A stretch of DNA of 38,742 bases from Marinobacter bryozoorum (GCF_023156245.1 NZ_JAKZAH010000036.1:1-38742); one strand, 5' to 3'. Counted from the stretch's first letter, positions 1 through 9,422 are shown. The notes: generated by a model from the letters alone, not told the origin. Numbers and translations are program-made.

Positions 1-157
1 TTGAAGTCCGGTTATGGCCCATGTTGTAGGGATTATCTCACTTCGATAGGGCTTGGTTAAGTCCGACAGGCTGCTAGCAGTTTTTTATTTCGATGCCATC
101 ACTTTCTGGAAAATCAGAGCCGCATGGCAGGTCCGATCTGGTTTCTTTATAAAATGC

Positions 158-188
158 TTGACCTTAAACCTTGCTTCAAGGTTATTTT
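158..188 (+). promoter_or_regulatory. MerR-type promoter/operator upstream of the small Cys-rich membrane protein
   Basis: A TTGACC -35 box (158-163) is separated by 19 bp from a TATTTT -10 box (183-188). A dyad with arms ACCTT and AAGGT fills the spacer. The overlong 19-bp spacer with a centred dyad is the hallmark of promoters that MerR-family activators twist open. The outer arms match those of the operators at 2548 and 20486, although the centre is less symmetric, so the CueR-like protein encoded at 2617 is the likely regulator (inference). Confidence 0.7.
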
Positions 189-274
189 CTTGACGTCGCT
201 GGTTGCAAGGCTGTTCTCCGCTCCAACGGTGAACGTGAGAAACTGAGAACGATTTTTGGAAAGGTGAATATATA

Positions 275-358
275 ATGAGTTGCTGTAACAAATCGAACTG
301 TGACGAAAAGGCAAGACGAACCCGGATACCGGCTCACGAGGGCTCATGGGATTGCTGA
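275..358 (+). CDS. 27-residue Cys-rich ORF, probable 5' part of a frameshifted small membrane protein
   Basis: This ORF begins with ATG at 275, preceded by a purine-rich GGAAAGGTG about 8 bases upstream, a better ribosome-binding site than any before the next ORF. Its product starts MSCCNKSNCDEK and ends in ...SWDC, giving four Cys in 27 residues. It stops at 358, overlapping the downstream membrane ORF that begins at 346 in another frame. Small envelope proteins in metal operons often join such a CC-rich head to a two-helix membrane part, so I suspect the two ORFs were one gene split by an indel near 340-358. Translational coupling of two real peptides is the alternative. Confidence 0.45.
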   Translation: MSCCNKSNCDEKARRTRIPAHEGSWDC

Positions 359-633
359 CGGGGCCACGCCGTTGGTGGTTGTTTGGTGCTATTGGGGTCT
401 CCGCCGGACTGATTTTTGGCTGGGATAAGCTCGTGCTGTTCGGGGTCGCGCCAATACTGATCAGCCTTCTACCCTGTCTGATCATGTGTGGTCTTGGATT
501 CTGCATGATGAAATGTAAGGACAAGAAAGGCTCAGTGGCCGCAGTTGATCAGACGAGTGAGGCTGGTGATGTCCAGTCGATGGCTCCTCAGCCCAAGGTC
601 TCGGATGCTTCACACTCGACGAGAGCATTCTGA
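346..633 (+). CDS. Small two-helix membrane protein, function unknown
   Basis: The product is 95 residues. It has two hydrophobic helices (about residues 11-27 and 29-53) separated by a GWDKL turn. The second helix contains PCLIMCGLGFCMMKC, so three or four Cys and several Met lie at the membrane face, and the polar tail has no recognisable domain. The combination of Cys and Met in the membrane, a MerR-type promoter upstream, and a copper oxidase and ATPase nearby suggests a metal-handling accessory protein, but I cannot name a family. The ATG at 346 has no convincing ribosome-binding site, which supports it being the second half of the gene that starts at 275. Confidence 0.55.
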   Translation: MGLLTGPRRWWLFGAIGVSAGLIFGWDKLVLFGVAPILISLLPCLIMCGLGFCMMKCKDKKGSVAAVDQTSEAGDVQSMAPQPKVSDASHSTRAF

Positions 634-667
634 CAGTGAATGTGCGCTAAGAGGGATGTCGTCGCGT

Positions 668-2227
668 TCAGCCTCGCACCTGAAAATAGCGCATCATTCC
701 TGCGTCTTCATGTTCCATGTTATGACAGTGGTAGATGTAAAGGCCGTCAAAGCGCTCGAATTTCATCGCCAGCTGAACCGTTTCACGAGGCATAACCAGA
801 ACCGTGTCGTGCCAGCCACTGTCTACCAGGCCCTGCTGTAAACTATCCGAGCTGCCGCCTCGTCGCCCTACAACGTTGAACTGCAAGCCATGAATATGCA
901 TCGGGTGAGGCATCGGTGTGTTGTTGTGGAATTCCCAGATTTCCGTGTCACCAAGGCGGACTTTTTCATCATCCGCAACATTCGTTCCGTCAAACCGCCG
1001 GCCATTCATGGCAAATCCCCGCATCATAACCGGGCTTAACTCGAACGACCGGATTCGCGTATTGCTGTTTACCGGTATTTTTTGCCGCTGCACACCTAGC
1101 TGTGCCGGTAAAGGTTCGCTGGCCTCTACTGACTTGGACACCTCCAGCCTGGCCAGGGGAAATCGGCTGCCGAGGGGCAGGGCGTTGCTGCCCATCATTC
1201 CCATTCCGCCCATCATGCCTGCCTGGAAACGGTCACTGATAAGCTCCAGCGTATCACCTGGCTGGGACTCGGAAAGGTCGACCCAGATATCAAGCCGCTG
1301 AGCCGGAGCCAGCACGGCGTAAGGCCTGTCTTCCGGTTCCTGAAGAAGGCCGCCGTCTGCACCGATAACGGTGACAGGTCGCCCGTCGCTCCAGGCCAGT
1401 TTGTAGATGCGGGCGTTGGACCCATTGAGGACCCGAATTCTGTAGGGGCCGGTGGCAACCTTACGGGTGGTTGGAGGCGCCCCGTTAGCCAGCACTCTAT
1501 CCCCGATAAAACCGTGCATACGATCCATCATGGACCCCATGCCACCGCCCATGTAAACCAGTTCATTGTTACCAGCAAAGGTGCGGTCCTGAAGCACCAG
1601 TAACAGCTCGTTATCGCCCGACGGCAATTTGAGGTCCGCTTCTTCCTCGTCTTCAACGATCAGGAGTCCGGCCAACCCTGCGTAACTTTGGAATCCTACG
1701 CGACCACCTTGCTTGCCGTGGGCATGAGAGTGGTACCAGAACAGTCCGGCCCGGTCCAATACCTCGAAGCCAACAGTCATTGTCTCGCCTGGGCGGATCG
1801 GTAGTCTTGGTTGTCCGTCTACGTCGGACGGCACATGAAGCCCGTGCCAGTGGACGGTGGTGTCCTCTGGCAGCTCATTGTGAATATGGATTTTGACGGT
1901 TTGGCCGTGGCGCAGCCGGATCGTTGGGCCGAGGTAACTGTCCGGGTTTTCGGTGACTGTGTTTTGCGGGCCTTTCAGCAATTCCGCCCTATAGCGCCAC
2001 ACTTCACTGGGGGCGCCCGGAAGAATGGGCACCGAATCGGGCATGGCGTGAAGATTCAGTTCAACATCGTATTCATCGGAATCAAGGCCGAGCGTTTCCG
2101 ATTCAACCGCTTTTACCCCTCCATCACACCCGGTAAGCAGAAGTCCCGGCGACAACGTGAGAAGGACGCCGGTGCCCGCCGCAGCCCGAAGGACCGTGCG
2201 CCTATGGACACTTTTTTCCCTGCTCAT
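668..2227 (-). CDS. Multicopper oxidase with Tat signal and lipobox (CueO/CopA-like)
   Basis: This 519-residue periplasmic multicopper oxidase probably oxidises Cu(I) to the less toxic Cu(II). The N-terminus carries a twin-arginine motif (RRTVLR, residues 9-14), a hydrophobic stretch and a lipobox LLTGC with Cys34, so the folded copper protein may be lipid-anchored after Tat export. All four copper-binding blocks are visible in order: HWHGLH, WYHSHAHG, HPMHIHG near the C-terminus, and the type-1/trinuclear HCHNMEHEDAGMM. Met-rich stretches (MGGGMGSMMDRMHG and GMMGGMGMM) resemble the methionine loops of copper-tolerant CueO proteins. I chose the ATG at 2227 because it overlaps the upstream TGA (TGATG) and has AGGA about 8 bases before it, indicating translational coupling to the Met-rich small protein. 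The GTG at 2230 is the other possible start. Confidence 0.9.
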   Translation of the reverse strand: MSREKSVHRRTVLRAAAGTGVLLTLSPGLLLTGCDGGVKAVESETLGLDSDEYDVELNLHAMPDSVPILPGAPSEVWRYRAELLKGPQNTVTENPDSYLGPTIRLRHGQTVKIHIHNELPEDTTVHWHGLHVPSDVDGQPRLPIRPGETMTVGFEVLDRAGLFWYHSHAHGKQGGRVGFQSYAGLAGLLIVEDEEEADLKLPSGDNELLLVLQDRTFAGNNELVYMGGGMGSMMDRMHGFIGDRVLANGAPPTTRKVATGPYRIRVLNGSNARIYKLAWSDGRPVTVIGADGGLLQEPEDRPYAVLAPAQRLDIWVDLSESQPGDTLELISDRFQAGMMGGMGMMGSNALPLGSRFPLARLEVSKSVEASEPLPAQLGVQRQKIPVNSNTRIRSFELSPVMMRGFAMNGRRFDGTNVADDEKVRLGDTEIWEFHNNTPMPHPMHIHGLQFNVVGRRGGSSDSLQQGLVDSGWHDTVLVMPRETVQLAMKFERFDGLYIYHCHNMEHEDAGMMRYFQVRG

Positions 2228-2448
2228 CACTTGTTCCTCAGGTATTTGATCAGTGCCAGAATCGCCAGTATCAATAGCACAACCAGAAGAATCATTATCA
2301 TCATCATGAATAGCCCCATACCGCCCATGCCCTGCATCATGTTGCCACCCATCATGCCTTCTCCCATGCGCCCGGGCTCATCAGCGAATGCAAAAAGGGA
2401 CAGGAAAAGTCCAACAACCAGCGTAAATAGCCTCTCAAATACCGTCAT
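2227..2448 (-). CDS. Small Met-rich exported or membrane protein
   Basis: The product is 73 residues from the ATG at 2448; a longer reading frame exists, but this start places a hydrophobic signal-like helix at the N-terminus. After a possible cleavage region (FAFADEP) comes a Met/Gly-rich segment (GRMGEGMMGGNMMQGMGG), then a C-terminal transmembrane helix ending LIKYLRNK. Methionine clusters of this type bind Cu(I) in other copper proteins. It is the first gene of a two-gene minus-strand operon with the multicopper oxidase, overlapping it by one base. It probably supplies or buffers copper for the oxidase, which is inference. The C-terminal helix resembles that of the small protein at 5607-5792. 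Confidence 0.7.
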   Translation of the reverse strand: MTVFERLFTLVVGLFLSLFAFADEPGRMGEGMMGGNMMQGMGGMGLFMMMIMILLVVLLILAILALIKYLRNK

Positions 2449-2547
2449 TACAGTGTGTCTCCGTATTTTTGCCCCACTTGATTTAAAGCGGGGCCTTGGC
2501 CCAGTTTGGTGCACCGCCACCGATCTGACAATGCATGAAAAAATACG

Positions 2548-2578
2548 TTGACCTTAAAGTTCACTTTAAGGTTATGGT
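2548..2578 (+). promoter_or_regulatory. MerR-type promoter/operator of the copper regulator and ATPase
   Basis: TTGACC (2548-2553) and TATGGT (2573-2578) are separated by exactly 19 bp. Between them sits a near-perfect dyad of arms ACCTTAAAGT and ACTTTAAGGT. Transcription would start about 30 bp before the regulator gene at 2617 and continue into the copper ATPase, making this an autoregulated MerR promoter. The same dyad recurs at 20486. Confidence 0.85.
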
Positions 2579-2616
2579 TAGCATCAGTCATTGATCACTT
2601 GTTTTGAGGTGCAAGA

Positions 2617-3018
2617 ATGAAAACGTTCAATATCGGCGAACTCTCTGAAAAAAGCGGCGTGGCCAGCCATGCGATTCGCTTTTACGAGCGGGAAAATCTC
2701 ATGCCCGAGCCGGCCCGAACCCAATCGAATTATCGTCGTTACCCCGAGGATGCGATCGCCAGGCTGCAGTTCATCATTCACGCCAAGCAATGGGGTTTCA
2801 CCCTTGATGAGATTCGTGAACTCCTGATGCTTCAGGACGCCAATGGCGATCGTGCTGAGGCCAAGCGCATCGCAAAGAAGCAACTGGAAAAAATCCGACA
2901 TCAGATCCAGAGCCTTTCTCGCATTGAGGCGGTCCTGTCAGAAACCCTGGAGGAATGCTCCGGTGAAGGACCAATGGACGGCTGCCCGATTGTCGAAGCG
3001 ATCGCCCAAAAAGGGTAA
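2617..3018 (+). CDS. MerR-family metal-responsive regulator, CueR-like
   Basis: This 133-residue MerR-family activator has an N-terminal winged helix-turn-helix (NIGELSEKSGVASHAIRFYE), a long dimerisation helix (about residues 75-110) and a C-terminal metal loop with Cys114 and Cys123 (CSGEGPMDGC followed by PIVEAI). The position where Zn/Hg sensors carry a third Cys (about residue 79) is Asp-Arg here. That absence is seen in monovalent-metal (Cu/Ag/Au) sensors, but the two loop Cys are nine positions apart, as in MerR, rather than eight as in CueR. GAGGTG precedes the ATG. The copper ATPase follows 70 bp downstream in the same direction, supporting a copper role. Its likely operators are at 2548, 158 and 20486. 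I leave the gene symbol open. Confidence 0.85.
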   Translation: MKTFNIGELSEKSGVASHAIRFYERENLMPEPARTQSNYRRYPEDAIARLQFIIHAKQWGFTLDEIRELLMLQDANGDRAEAKRIAKKQLEKIRHQIQSLSRIEAVLSETLEECSGEGPMDGCPIVEAIAQKG

Positions 3019-3088
3019 CGCTGCCAGTCGCCTGCGTATGAATTGATTTAAAGGCACGGAGTTAGCCGTGCCGAGGAGCCAAACGGGT

Positions 3089-5575
3089 ATGCAACGAATA
3101 GAGGTCCGTGTTGATGGAATGTCTTGCGCTTCGTGCGTTGGACGGATCGAAAAGGCGCTTATGGGTGAGCCCGGCGTTGCGGAAGCCCAGGTGAATCTGG
3201 CGACCGGAAAAGCCACCGTGGAATTTGATCAGCCCGCCACGCCGGCCATGCTAATCGACTCGATTAAGGAGGCGGGTTACCAGCCACGGGTACAGTCCGC
3301 CGACATTCCGGTCATCGGCATGACCTGCGGCTCCTGCGTATCCCGGATTGAGCGGGCATTGAATAAGCAACCCGGTATGGTTAAGGCCAGCGTCAATCTG
3401 ACCACCCAGAAAGCGTTTGTGGAGTTCCTGCCTGACACCTTGTCAGTGCCGCGAATTCATCGGGCTATCCGCGATGCGGGGTATGAACCTCAGGAGCCGG
3501 ACGCCAGTAGCGAAACGGAAGAGCAGGACAGGGAGGGCATCGACCTCCGCCGGAAAGTGATTTTCGCTGCAGCGCTGACTATCCCGGTAGTTCTGATTGC
3601 CATGGGTAAGATGGTCCCTGCTCTTGAGGCTTTGTATGTCAGTGTCTTACCCCATCGGGGGTGGATGGCTATTGAGTGGCTCCTGACCACGCCGGTGTTG
3701 TTTTATGCCGGATTGAGGTTCTTCCGGTCCGGGTACACTGAATTGCGCCATGCCAATCCTGGCATGAACAGCCTGGTTATGATCGGCACCAGCGCTGCCT
3801 ATTTCTACTCCGTCGCAGCACTGTTGGTTCCAGGATTTTTCCCCGCCGGTACCGCCGAAAGCTATTTCGAGGCAGCGGCAGTAATCGTGACGCTCATCTT
3901 GCTGGGCCGCTACTTTGAGCACATCGCCAAAGGCCGGACGTCGGAGGCAATCAAAAAGCTTCTGCAATTGCAGGCCAAGACCGCCCGAGTCATTCGGGAC
4001 GGGGAAGCCGTCGAAGTGCCCATCGAAGCCGTGGTGCCTGACGACCGTATCCAGGTGCGCCCGGGAGAGCGGGTTCCTGTTGATGGCGTGGTGGAAGAAG
4101 GCCAATCCTACGTGGACGAGTCCATGATCAGCGGCGAGCCCGTTCCCGTGGCCAAGCAAAAAGACGCCGAGCTGGTGGGTGGAACCATTAATAAGAACGG
4201 TTCCCTGACGTTCCGGGCTACCCGGGTGGGTGCGGACACCGTTCTGGCACAGATCATCAGAATGGTGGAATCGGCTCAGGCTGATAAACCCCCGATCCAG
4301 GCACTGGCCGACAAGATAGCGGGAATTTTCGTTCCCGTGGTGATCGTACTGGCGATTCTGACGTTCATCACCTGGTTCAGCTTCGGGCCCGAGCCGGCCC
4401 TGTCCTTTGCCTTCGTCACGACGGTCAGCGTGCTGCTGATTGCCTGTCCCTGCGCGATGGGCCTGGCGACGCCAACAGCCATTATGGTCGGAACCGGTAA
4501 GGGCGCGGAAATGGGCGTGCTGTTCCGCAAAGGGGCGGCCCTGGAGACACTGTCTCGGATGGACACCATCGTCCTCGATAAAACCGGCACCCTGACTCGG
4601 GGCCAGCCTGAGCTGACAGATCTCATCCTGGTGGAAGGCCGCGAGGATGAGGTCCTGGCCTGGGTCGCGGCTGTGGAGACCGAAAGTGAACATCCCATCG
4701 GGGAAGCCATCGTCAAGGGCGCAAGGGACCGGGGCCTCACGTTACCCGCGATCAGTGAATTCCAGGCGTAGCCGGGCTATGGCATCCAGGCACAGGTGGC
4801 AGGACGCCGGATCAATGTGGGCGCGGACCGTTATATGCGCCGCCTCGGTATCGACCTGGCCAGCGTCGCCGACGATGCGGTGTCACTTGCTGAAAAAGCC
4901 AAATCCCCGTTGTATGTTGCCGTCGACGGACGCCTAGCCGCGCTGATTGCCGTCGCCGATCCGCTCAAGGACGGTTCGGTGGAGGCGATTGCTGCGCTCA
5001 AGTCATCAGGGCTCAGCGTGGCCATGCTCACCGGTGACAACCGCGCCACCGCCGAGGCGATTGCGCGGCAGGCCGGTATTGAACGGGTGCTTGCGGAGGT
5101 ATTGCCGGACCAGAAAGCGGCCGAAGTGAAGCGCTTGCAGGAAGAAGGTGCCCGGGTTGCTTTTGTGGGTGACGGTATCAATGACGCACCGGCCCTGGCG
5201 CAAGCCGATGTGGGTATCGCCATCGGCACCGGCACCGACATTGCCATCGAGGCCGGGGACGTGGTTCTGATGCGCGGCGACCTCCGGGGCATCGTGGATG
5301 CTGCAGCGCTCTCCCGGCGCACCCGCAAAACGATCCTCGGCAATTTTGTCTGGGCCTACGGATACAACCTGGCACTGATCCCCGTGGCCGCAGGTGTGCT
5401 ATTCCCGTTTACCGGCTACCTGCTCAACCCCATGCTGGCCGCCGGCGCAATGAGCCTTTCCAGTGTATTTGTGGTGACCAATTCCCTCCGGCTGGGCCGG
5501 TTCAAATCCAATAGCGGAGGCTCCGCAGCGAGCAACATCAGCGAAAGCGGAGCCGCACAGGCCAGCGTCTCGTAA
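3089..5575 (+). pseudogene. copA: P1B-type copper-exporting ATPase (CopA) interrupted by an in-frame TAG
   Basis: Read through, this is a complete 828-codon P1B-1 ATPase pumping Cu(I) out of the cytoplasm. Two N-terminal HMA domains carry CASC (13-16) and CGSC (80-83). The actuator-domain ISGEP, the membrane CPC (453-455), the phosphorylated DKTGT Asp497 and the GDGIND hinge (about 694-699) follow, with YN and MSLSS in the last helices. A TAG at 4769-4771 replaces codon 561, just before PGYG, and the frame is otherwise intact on both sides. As written, it would give a 560-residue fragment without the hinge or last two helices, plus an in-frame ORF from the GTG at 4796. I prefer the ATG at 3089 (GAGGAG about 10 bases upstream) over the GTG at 3068. 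This could be a recent nonsense mutation or a sequencing error. Confidence 0.85.
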
Positions 5576-5606
5576 GAGGCCTGGCACACAGAATCAGGAG
5601 ATTGAC

Positions 5607-5792
5607 ATGATGACAAATGAGGCATGCATGTTTGGAATGGCGGGAATGGGGTTGATATCCCTTTTGCTCATTGTCGCCTTGGTACTTGGTGTCGTTGCCC
5701 TCGGCAAGTACCTATTTTCGAAAAACAGGGACGATTCTGGACGCGCGAGTAAGAACGCCAGAGGAGACTATGACTACCACTCTGGAGCATGA
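5607..5792 (+). CDS. Small membrane protein, function unknown
   Basis: The 61-residue product has a clear AGGAG ribosome-binding site before the ATG at 5607. After a short Met/Cys-containing head (MMTNEACMFGMAGMG) there is one transmembrane helix ending in ALGKYLF and a short polar tail. The head and helix resemble the C-terminal half of the Met-rich protein at 2227-2448, so the two may be paralogous copper accessory peptides. It lies 31 bp downstream of the copper ATPase, and its 3' end overlaps the next gene by 23 bases, consistent with one operon. I cannot assign a family. Confidence 0.65.
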   Translation: MMTNEACMFGMAGMGLISLLLIVALVLGVVALGKYLFSKNRDDSGRASKNARGDYDYHSGA

Positions 5793-6519
5793 AATCCATC
5801 GGGCACCCACGGCAAGCATCGGAGTTAGACTGAACGCAAAAGCAAAAGTAGTCGGGGTTCTGCTACTGCTGGTTGCACTGGCAGTGTTCTACTGGGTCAT
5901 GCTTGAGACTGGAGCATTAGCCACGGTGACTGATAAGGCGGCCTTGTCGGAATGGATTGACCAACTGGGGTATTGGGGGCCGGTGGGGATCATTGGCCTG
6001 ATGATCACGGCCATTGTCCTGAGCCCGATCCCCAGCGCCCCGATCGCCATGGTTGCCGGTGCCGTCTATGGGCCTCTATGGGGAACATTAATCGTGGTGA
6101 TCGGCGCTGAGGCCGGCGCACTGATCGCTTTCGCCATTGCTCGATCCCTGGGTTTCGACGTTATCCACCGCTGGAGACGGCTACGTCCGGTATTGAAGTG
6201 GCTGGGCAAGGAACGCTCTCAGGGCGCATTGATGCTTGTCATTTTTACATCAAGGTTGGTGCCCTTTATCTCCTTTGATGCGGTCAGCTATGCAGCGGGC
6301 CTGACACCACTCGCGTTCTGGCGCTTCGTGGTTGCAACGTTGGCCGGTGTTATCCCGACAGCGTATTTGATCACAGCGTTTGGTGGCTTGGTCATGGCCT
6401 CTGAGTCCGGGGTAGTGACGATACTTCTGGTTCTGGTCAGTGGCATTACCCTGTTGCCGTTTGTTGCGAAGCTGCTCATGGCTCGCCGAAGGCACCAGAA
6501 AGCGTCCGAACTTGCATGA
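5770..6519 (+). CDS. TVP38/TMEM64 (VTT/DedA-like) membrane protein
   Basis: This 249-residue inner-membrane protein starts at the ATG at 5770 (GAGGAG upstream) rather than the longer frame from 5671. After one N-terminal helix it has the VTT domain: the re-entrant SPIPSAPIAMVAGAVYGPLWG motif and a later F-TSR-VPF block (FTSRLVPFISFDAVSYAAGL). VTT proteins are thought to be lipid scramblases or undecaprenyl-phosphate/ion transporters. In bacteria they are frequently encoded beside, or fused to, mercuric-reductase-like flavoproteins, and here the gene converges on merA. The role in this island is unproven. Confidence 0.85.
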   Translation: MTTTLEHEIHRAPTASIGVRLNAKAKVVGVLLLLVALAVFYWVMLETGALATVTDKAALSEWIDQLGYWGPVGIIGLMITAIVLSPIPSAPIAMVAGAVYGPLWGTLIVVIGAEAGALIAFAIARSLGFDVIHRWRRLRPVLKWLGKERSQGALMLVIFTSRLVPFISFDAVSYAAGLTPLAFWRFVVATLAGVIPTAYLITAFGGLVMASESGVVTILLVLVSGITLLPFVAKLLMARRRHQKASELA

Positions 6520-6552
6520 TAGAGGTTGGGTTGAAGGCGCCTTGGCAAATAC

Positions 6553-7974
<1,422 letters not shown>

Positions 7975-7994
7975 TTACTGGGGCATTGTCACGG

Positions 7995-8028
7995 CAGGCG
8001 CCGAGTCGCGTGTAACAGAGGGCGCCTG
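7995..8028. repeat. Inverted repeat between merP and merA
   Basis: Arms CAGGCGCC (7995-8002) and GGCGCCTG (8021-8028) are perfectly complementary across an 18-base loop. There is no U-tract on the merA side, so it is more likely an mRNA-stability or attenuating hairpin inside the operon than a terminator. Confidence 0.55.
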
Positions 8029-8045
8029 GAGTCCTTTATCACAAC

Positions 8046-8342
8046 TCACTTACTGTCCGTTTCCAGGGATTTCAGGGTGGAGGGATAGCCGACATCGCCC
8101 GTTGCCTGGGTTAAGGCTTCCACCGATGTTCGTGTGTCGTCAAAGGTAATCACGGCTTCTCGATCCGGATAGCTCACGTCGACTTGTGAAACACCGTCCA
8201 CCTTGTTCAAGGCCAGCTTGATGGTAATGGGGCATGCGGAACAGGTCATCCCCGGAACCGAAAGCGTCACTGTCTGCATGGCGGCCCAAGAGGGCATGCT
8301 GAGCAGGGCGAAAAGCAACGTCATGGCAAAGCGCATTTTCAT
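8046..8342 (-). CDS. merP: Periplasmic mercury-binding protein MerP
   Basis: This 98-residue protein has a cleavable signal peptide (residues 1-21, ending SWA-A) and one HMA domain with the mercury-binding motif GMTCSACP (Cys34 and Cys37). It captures Hg(II) in the periplasm and passes it to MerT. The ATG at 8342 is preceded by AAAGGAG; the longer reading frame to 8423 would destroy the signal peptide and overlap merT, so I rejected that start. It lies 14 bp after merT in the operon. Confidence 0.95.
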   Translation of the reverse strand: MKMRFAMTLLFALLSMPSWAAMQTVTLSVPGMTCSACPITIKLALNKVDGVSQVDVSYPDREAVITFDDTRTSVEALTQATGDVGYPSTLKSLETDSK

Positions 8343-8356
8343 GGGACAATCTCCTT

Positions 8357-8707
8357 TCAATAAAACAGAGGAAGAGCATAGGGAAACAACAGGGCGACCA
8401 GTATCAGTGCCGTTACTGCCCAAAAGATCACCTTATAAGCCGTTCGCACCCGTGGTACGGTACACACTTCACCGGGTTGACACTGTTCCACTGGCCGGAA
8501 GATTCGACGCCACGCGAAGAACATGGCCACCAATGCAACGCCGATGAAAATCGGGCGGTAAGGTTCAAGAGCCGTGAGGTTGCCCAGCCAGGCACCGGAG
8601 ACACCCAGCGCGACAAGTACCAGCGGTCCGAGACAGCAGGCCGAAGCCAAAAGGCCCGCAATACCTCCCGTAGCCAGGGGACCACGCCCCGATTTGGAAT
8701 TCGACAT
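8357..8707 (-). CDS. merT: Mercury uptake transporter MerT
   Basis: This 116-residue inner-membrane protein has three hydrophobic helices. It imports Hg(II) from MerP for reduction by MerA. Cys24-Cys25 in the first helix (ASACCLGP) and Cys76/Cys82 in the cytosolic loop (QCQPGEVC) are the two known mercury-relay pairs. The start at 8707 puts MSNSKSG before helix 1, with AAGG upstream. It is the first gene of the operon, directly downstream of the mer promoter at 8745-8775 and divergent from merR. Confidence 0.95.
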   Translation of the reverse strand: MSNSKSGRGPLATGGIAGLLASACCLGPLVLVALGVSGAWLGNLTALEPYRPIFIGVALVAMFFAWRRIFRPVEQCQPGEVCTVPRVRTAYKVIFWAVTALILVALLFPYALPLFY

Positions 8708-8744
8708 AACGCTGACACCTTTCATGCTTTCATTCGATGAGATA

Positions 8745-8775
8745 AGGTTACTTCCGTAGTCCGCTACGGAGTCAA
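8745..8775 (-). promoter_or_regulatory. mer operator/promoter (PmerT)
   Basis: On the minus strand, TTGACT (8770-8775) and TAACCT (8745-8750) flank a 19-bp spacer containing the dyad TCCGTAG/CTACGGA. This closely matches the Tn501/Tn21 mer promoter layout. The ATG of merR begins 5 bp beyond it on the other strand, so MerR bound here would control both directions. Confidence 0.92.
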
Positions 8776-8780
8776 GGGGT

Positions 8781-9212
8781 ATGCCGGATAAAGCGAATTC
8801 ACTGACCATCGGTGGCTTAGCTAAGGCTGCCAACGTCCATATCGAGACAATCCGCTATTACCAGCGGCGACGTCTAGTACCGGAGCCGGAACGTCCTCCA
8901 GGTGGTATTAGGCGCTATGGTCCAGCTGATATCGAGCGGTTAATGTTCGTGAAAACGGCTCAGCAGCTGGGCTTCAGTCTTGTCGAAATCAGTGACCTGT
9001 TACAACTTGAAGATGGCGCTCACTGCCAGGAGGCCAGCGCTCTGGCCGAGCACAAGTTGCGGGACGTGCGTGAGAAAATCGACCAACTGGGGAGAATCGA
9101 GAAGGTACTGGGCGAGATGGTCGAGCAGTGCCATGCCCATCCGTACAATATTACCTGCCCATTGATTGCATCATTGCATGAGGGGGGCAGTGGGGGGGGA
9201 CGATCAACGTGA
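8781..9212 (+). CDS. merR: Mercuric-ion regulator MerR
   Basis: This 143-residue MerR has a winged helix-turn-helix ([20 protein letters not shown]) and a long coiled dimer helix. All three canonical Hg(II) ligands are at their canonical numbers: Cys82 (AHCQEA), Cys117 (EQCHAH) and Cys126 (ITCPLI). It represses, and with Hg(II) activates, the merTPA promoter immediately upstream on the opposite strand. GGGG just before the ATG is a poor ribosome-binding site, consistent with low regulator levels. Confidence 0.95.
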   Translation: MPDKANSLTIGGLAKAANVHIETIRYYQRRRLVPEPERPPGGIRRYGPADIERLMFVKTAQQLGFSLVEISDLLQLEDGAHCQEASALAEHKLRDVREKIDQLGRIEKVLGEMVEQCHAHPYNITCPLIASLHEGGSGGGRST

Positions 9213-9367
9213 AAGAACATGATTTTCACTCGACTGAGGGCTCGAGGGAGAGCGGATGTTTTATCCCCGGATAGTCCCCACACCCAAGCTTCTGAGGAAC
9301 TTATGTGCGCCGCCAACATCTTACTCTGGTAGCCGAATTGGCGGATACGGTGATGGAGCGTGTCTGT

Positions 9368-9422
9368 TTGCACCTCCGCCAATGTAGGTTAAAGTGGGCG
9401 ATTATCTTCCCACGCGGAAGAT
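9368..9422 (+). promoter_or_regulatory. Putative promoter with inverted repeat before the thiol-redox operon
   Basis: TTGCAC (9368-9373) and TAAAGT (9390-9395) are 16 bp apart and look like a sigma-70 promoter. Just downstream is a perfect 7-bp inverted repeat, ATCTTCC-CACGC-GGAAGAT (9404-9422), placed where a repressor could block the polymerase. The binding protein is unknown. Confidence 0.4.

Noticed and set aside
71..90. CTGCTAGCAG followed by six T, resembling a terminator
   Set aside because: The stem is only 4-5 bp with almost no loop, so it is too weak to call.
2448..2578. The 2548 operator as a divergent promoter for the oxidase operon too
   Set aside because: Reading left, the sequence 19 bp from the -35-like end does not resemble a -10 box; control of the oxidase by this site is possible but unsupported.
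3647..4693. A 348-codon open frame on the minus strand
   Set aside because: It lies entirely inside the copper ATPase, has low-complexity His/Gln-rich content and no ribosome-binding site; it is a shadow of the high-GC coding strand.
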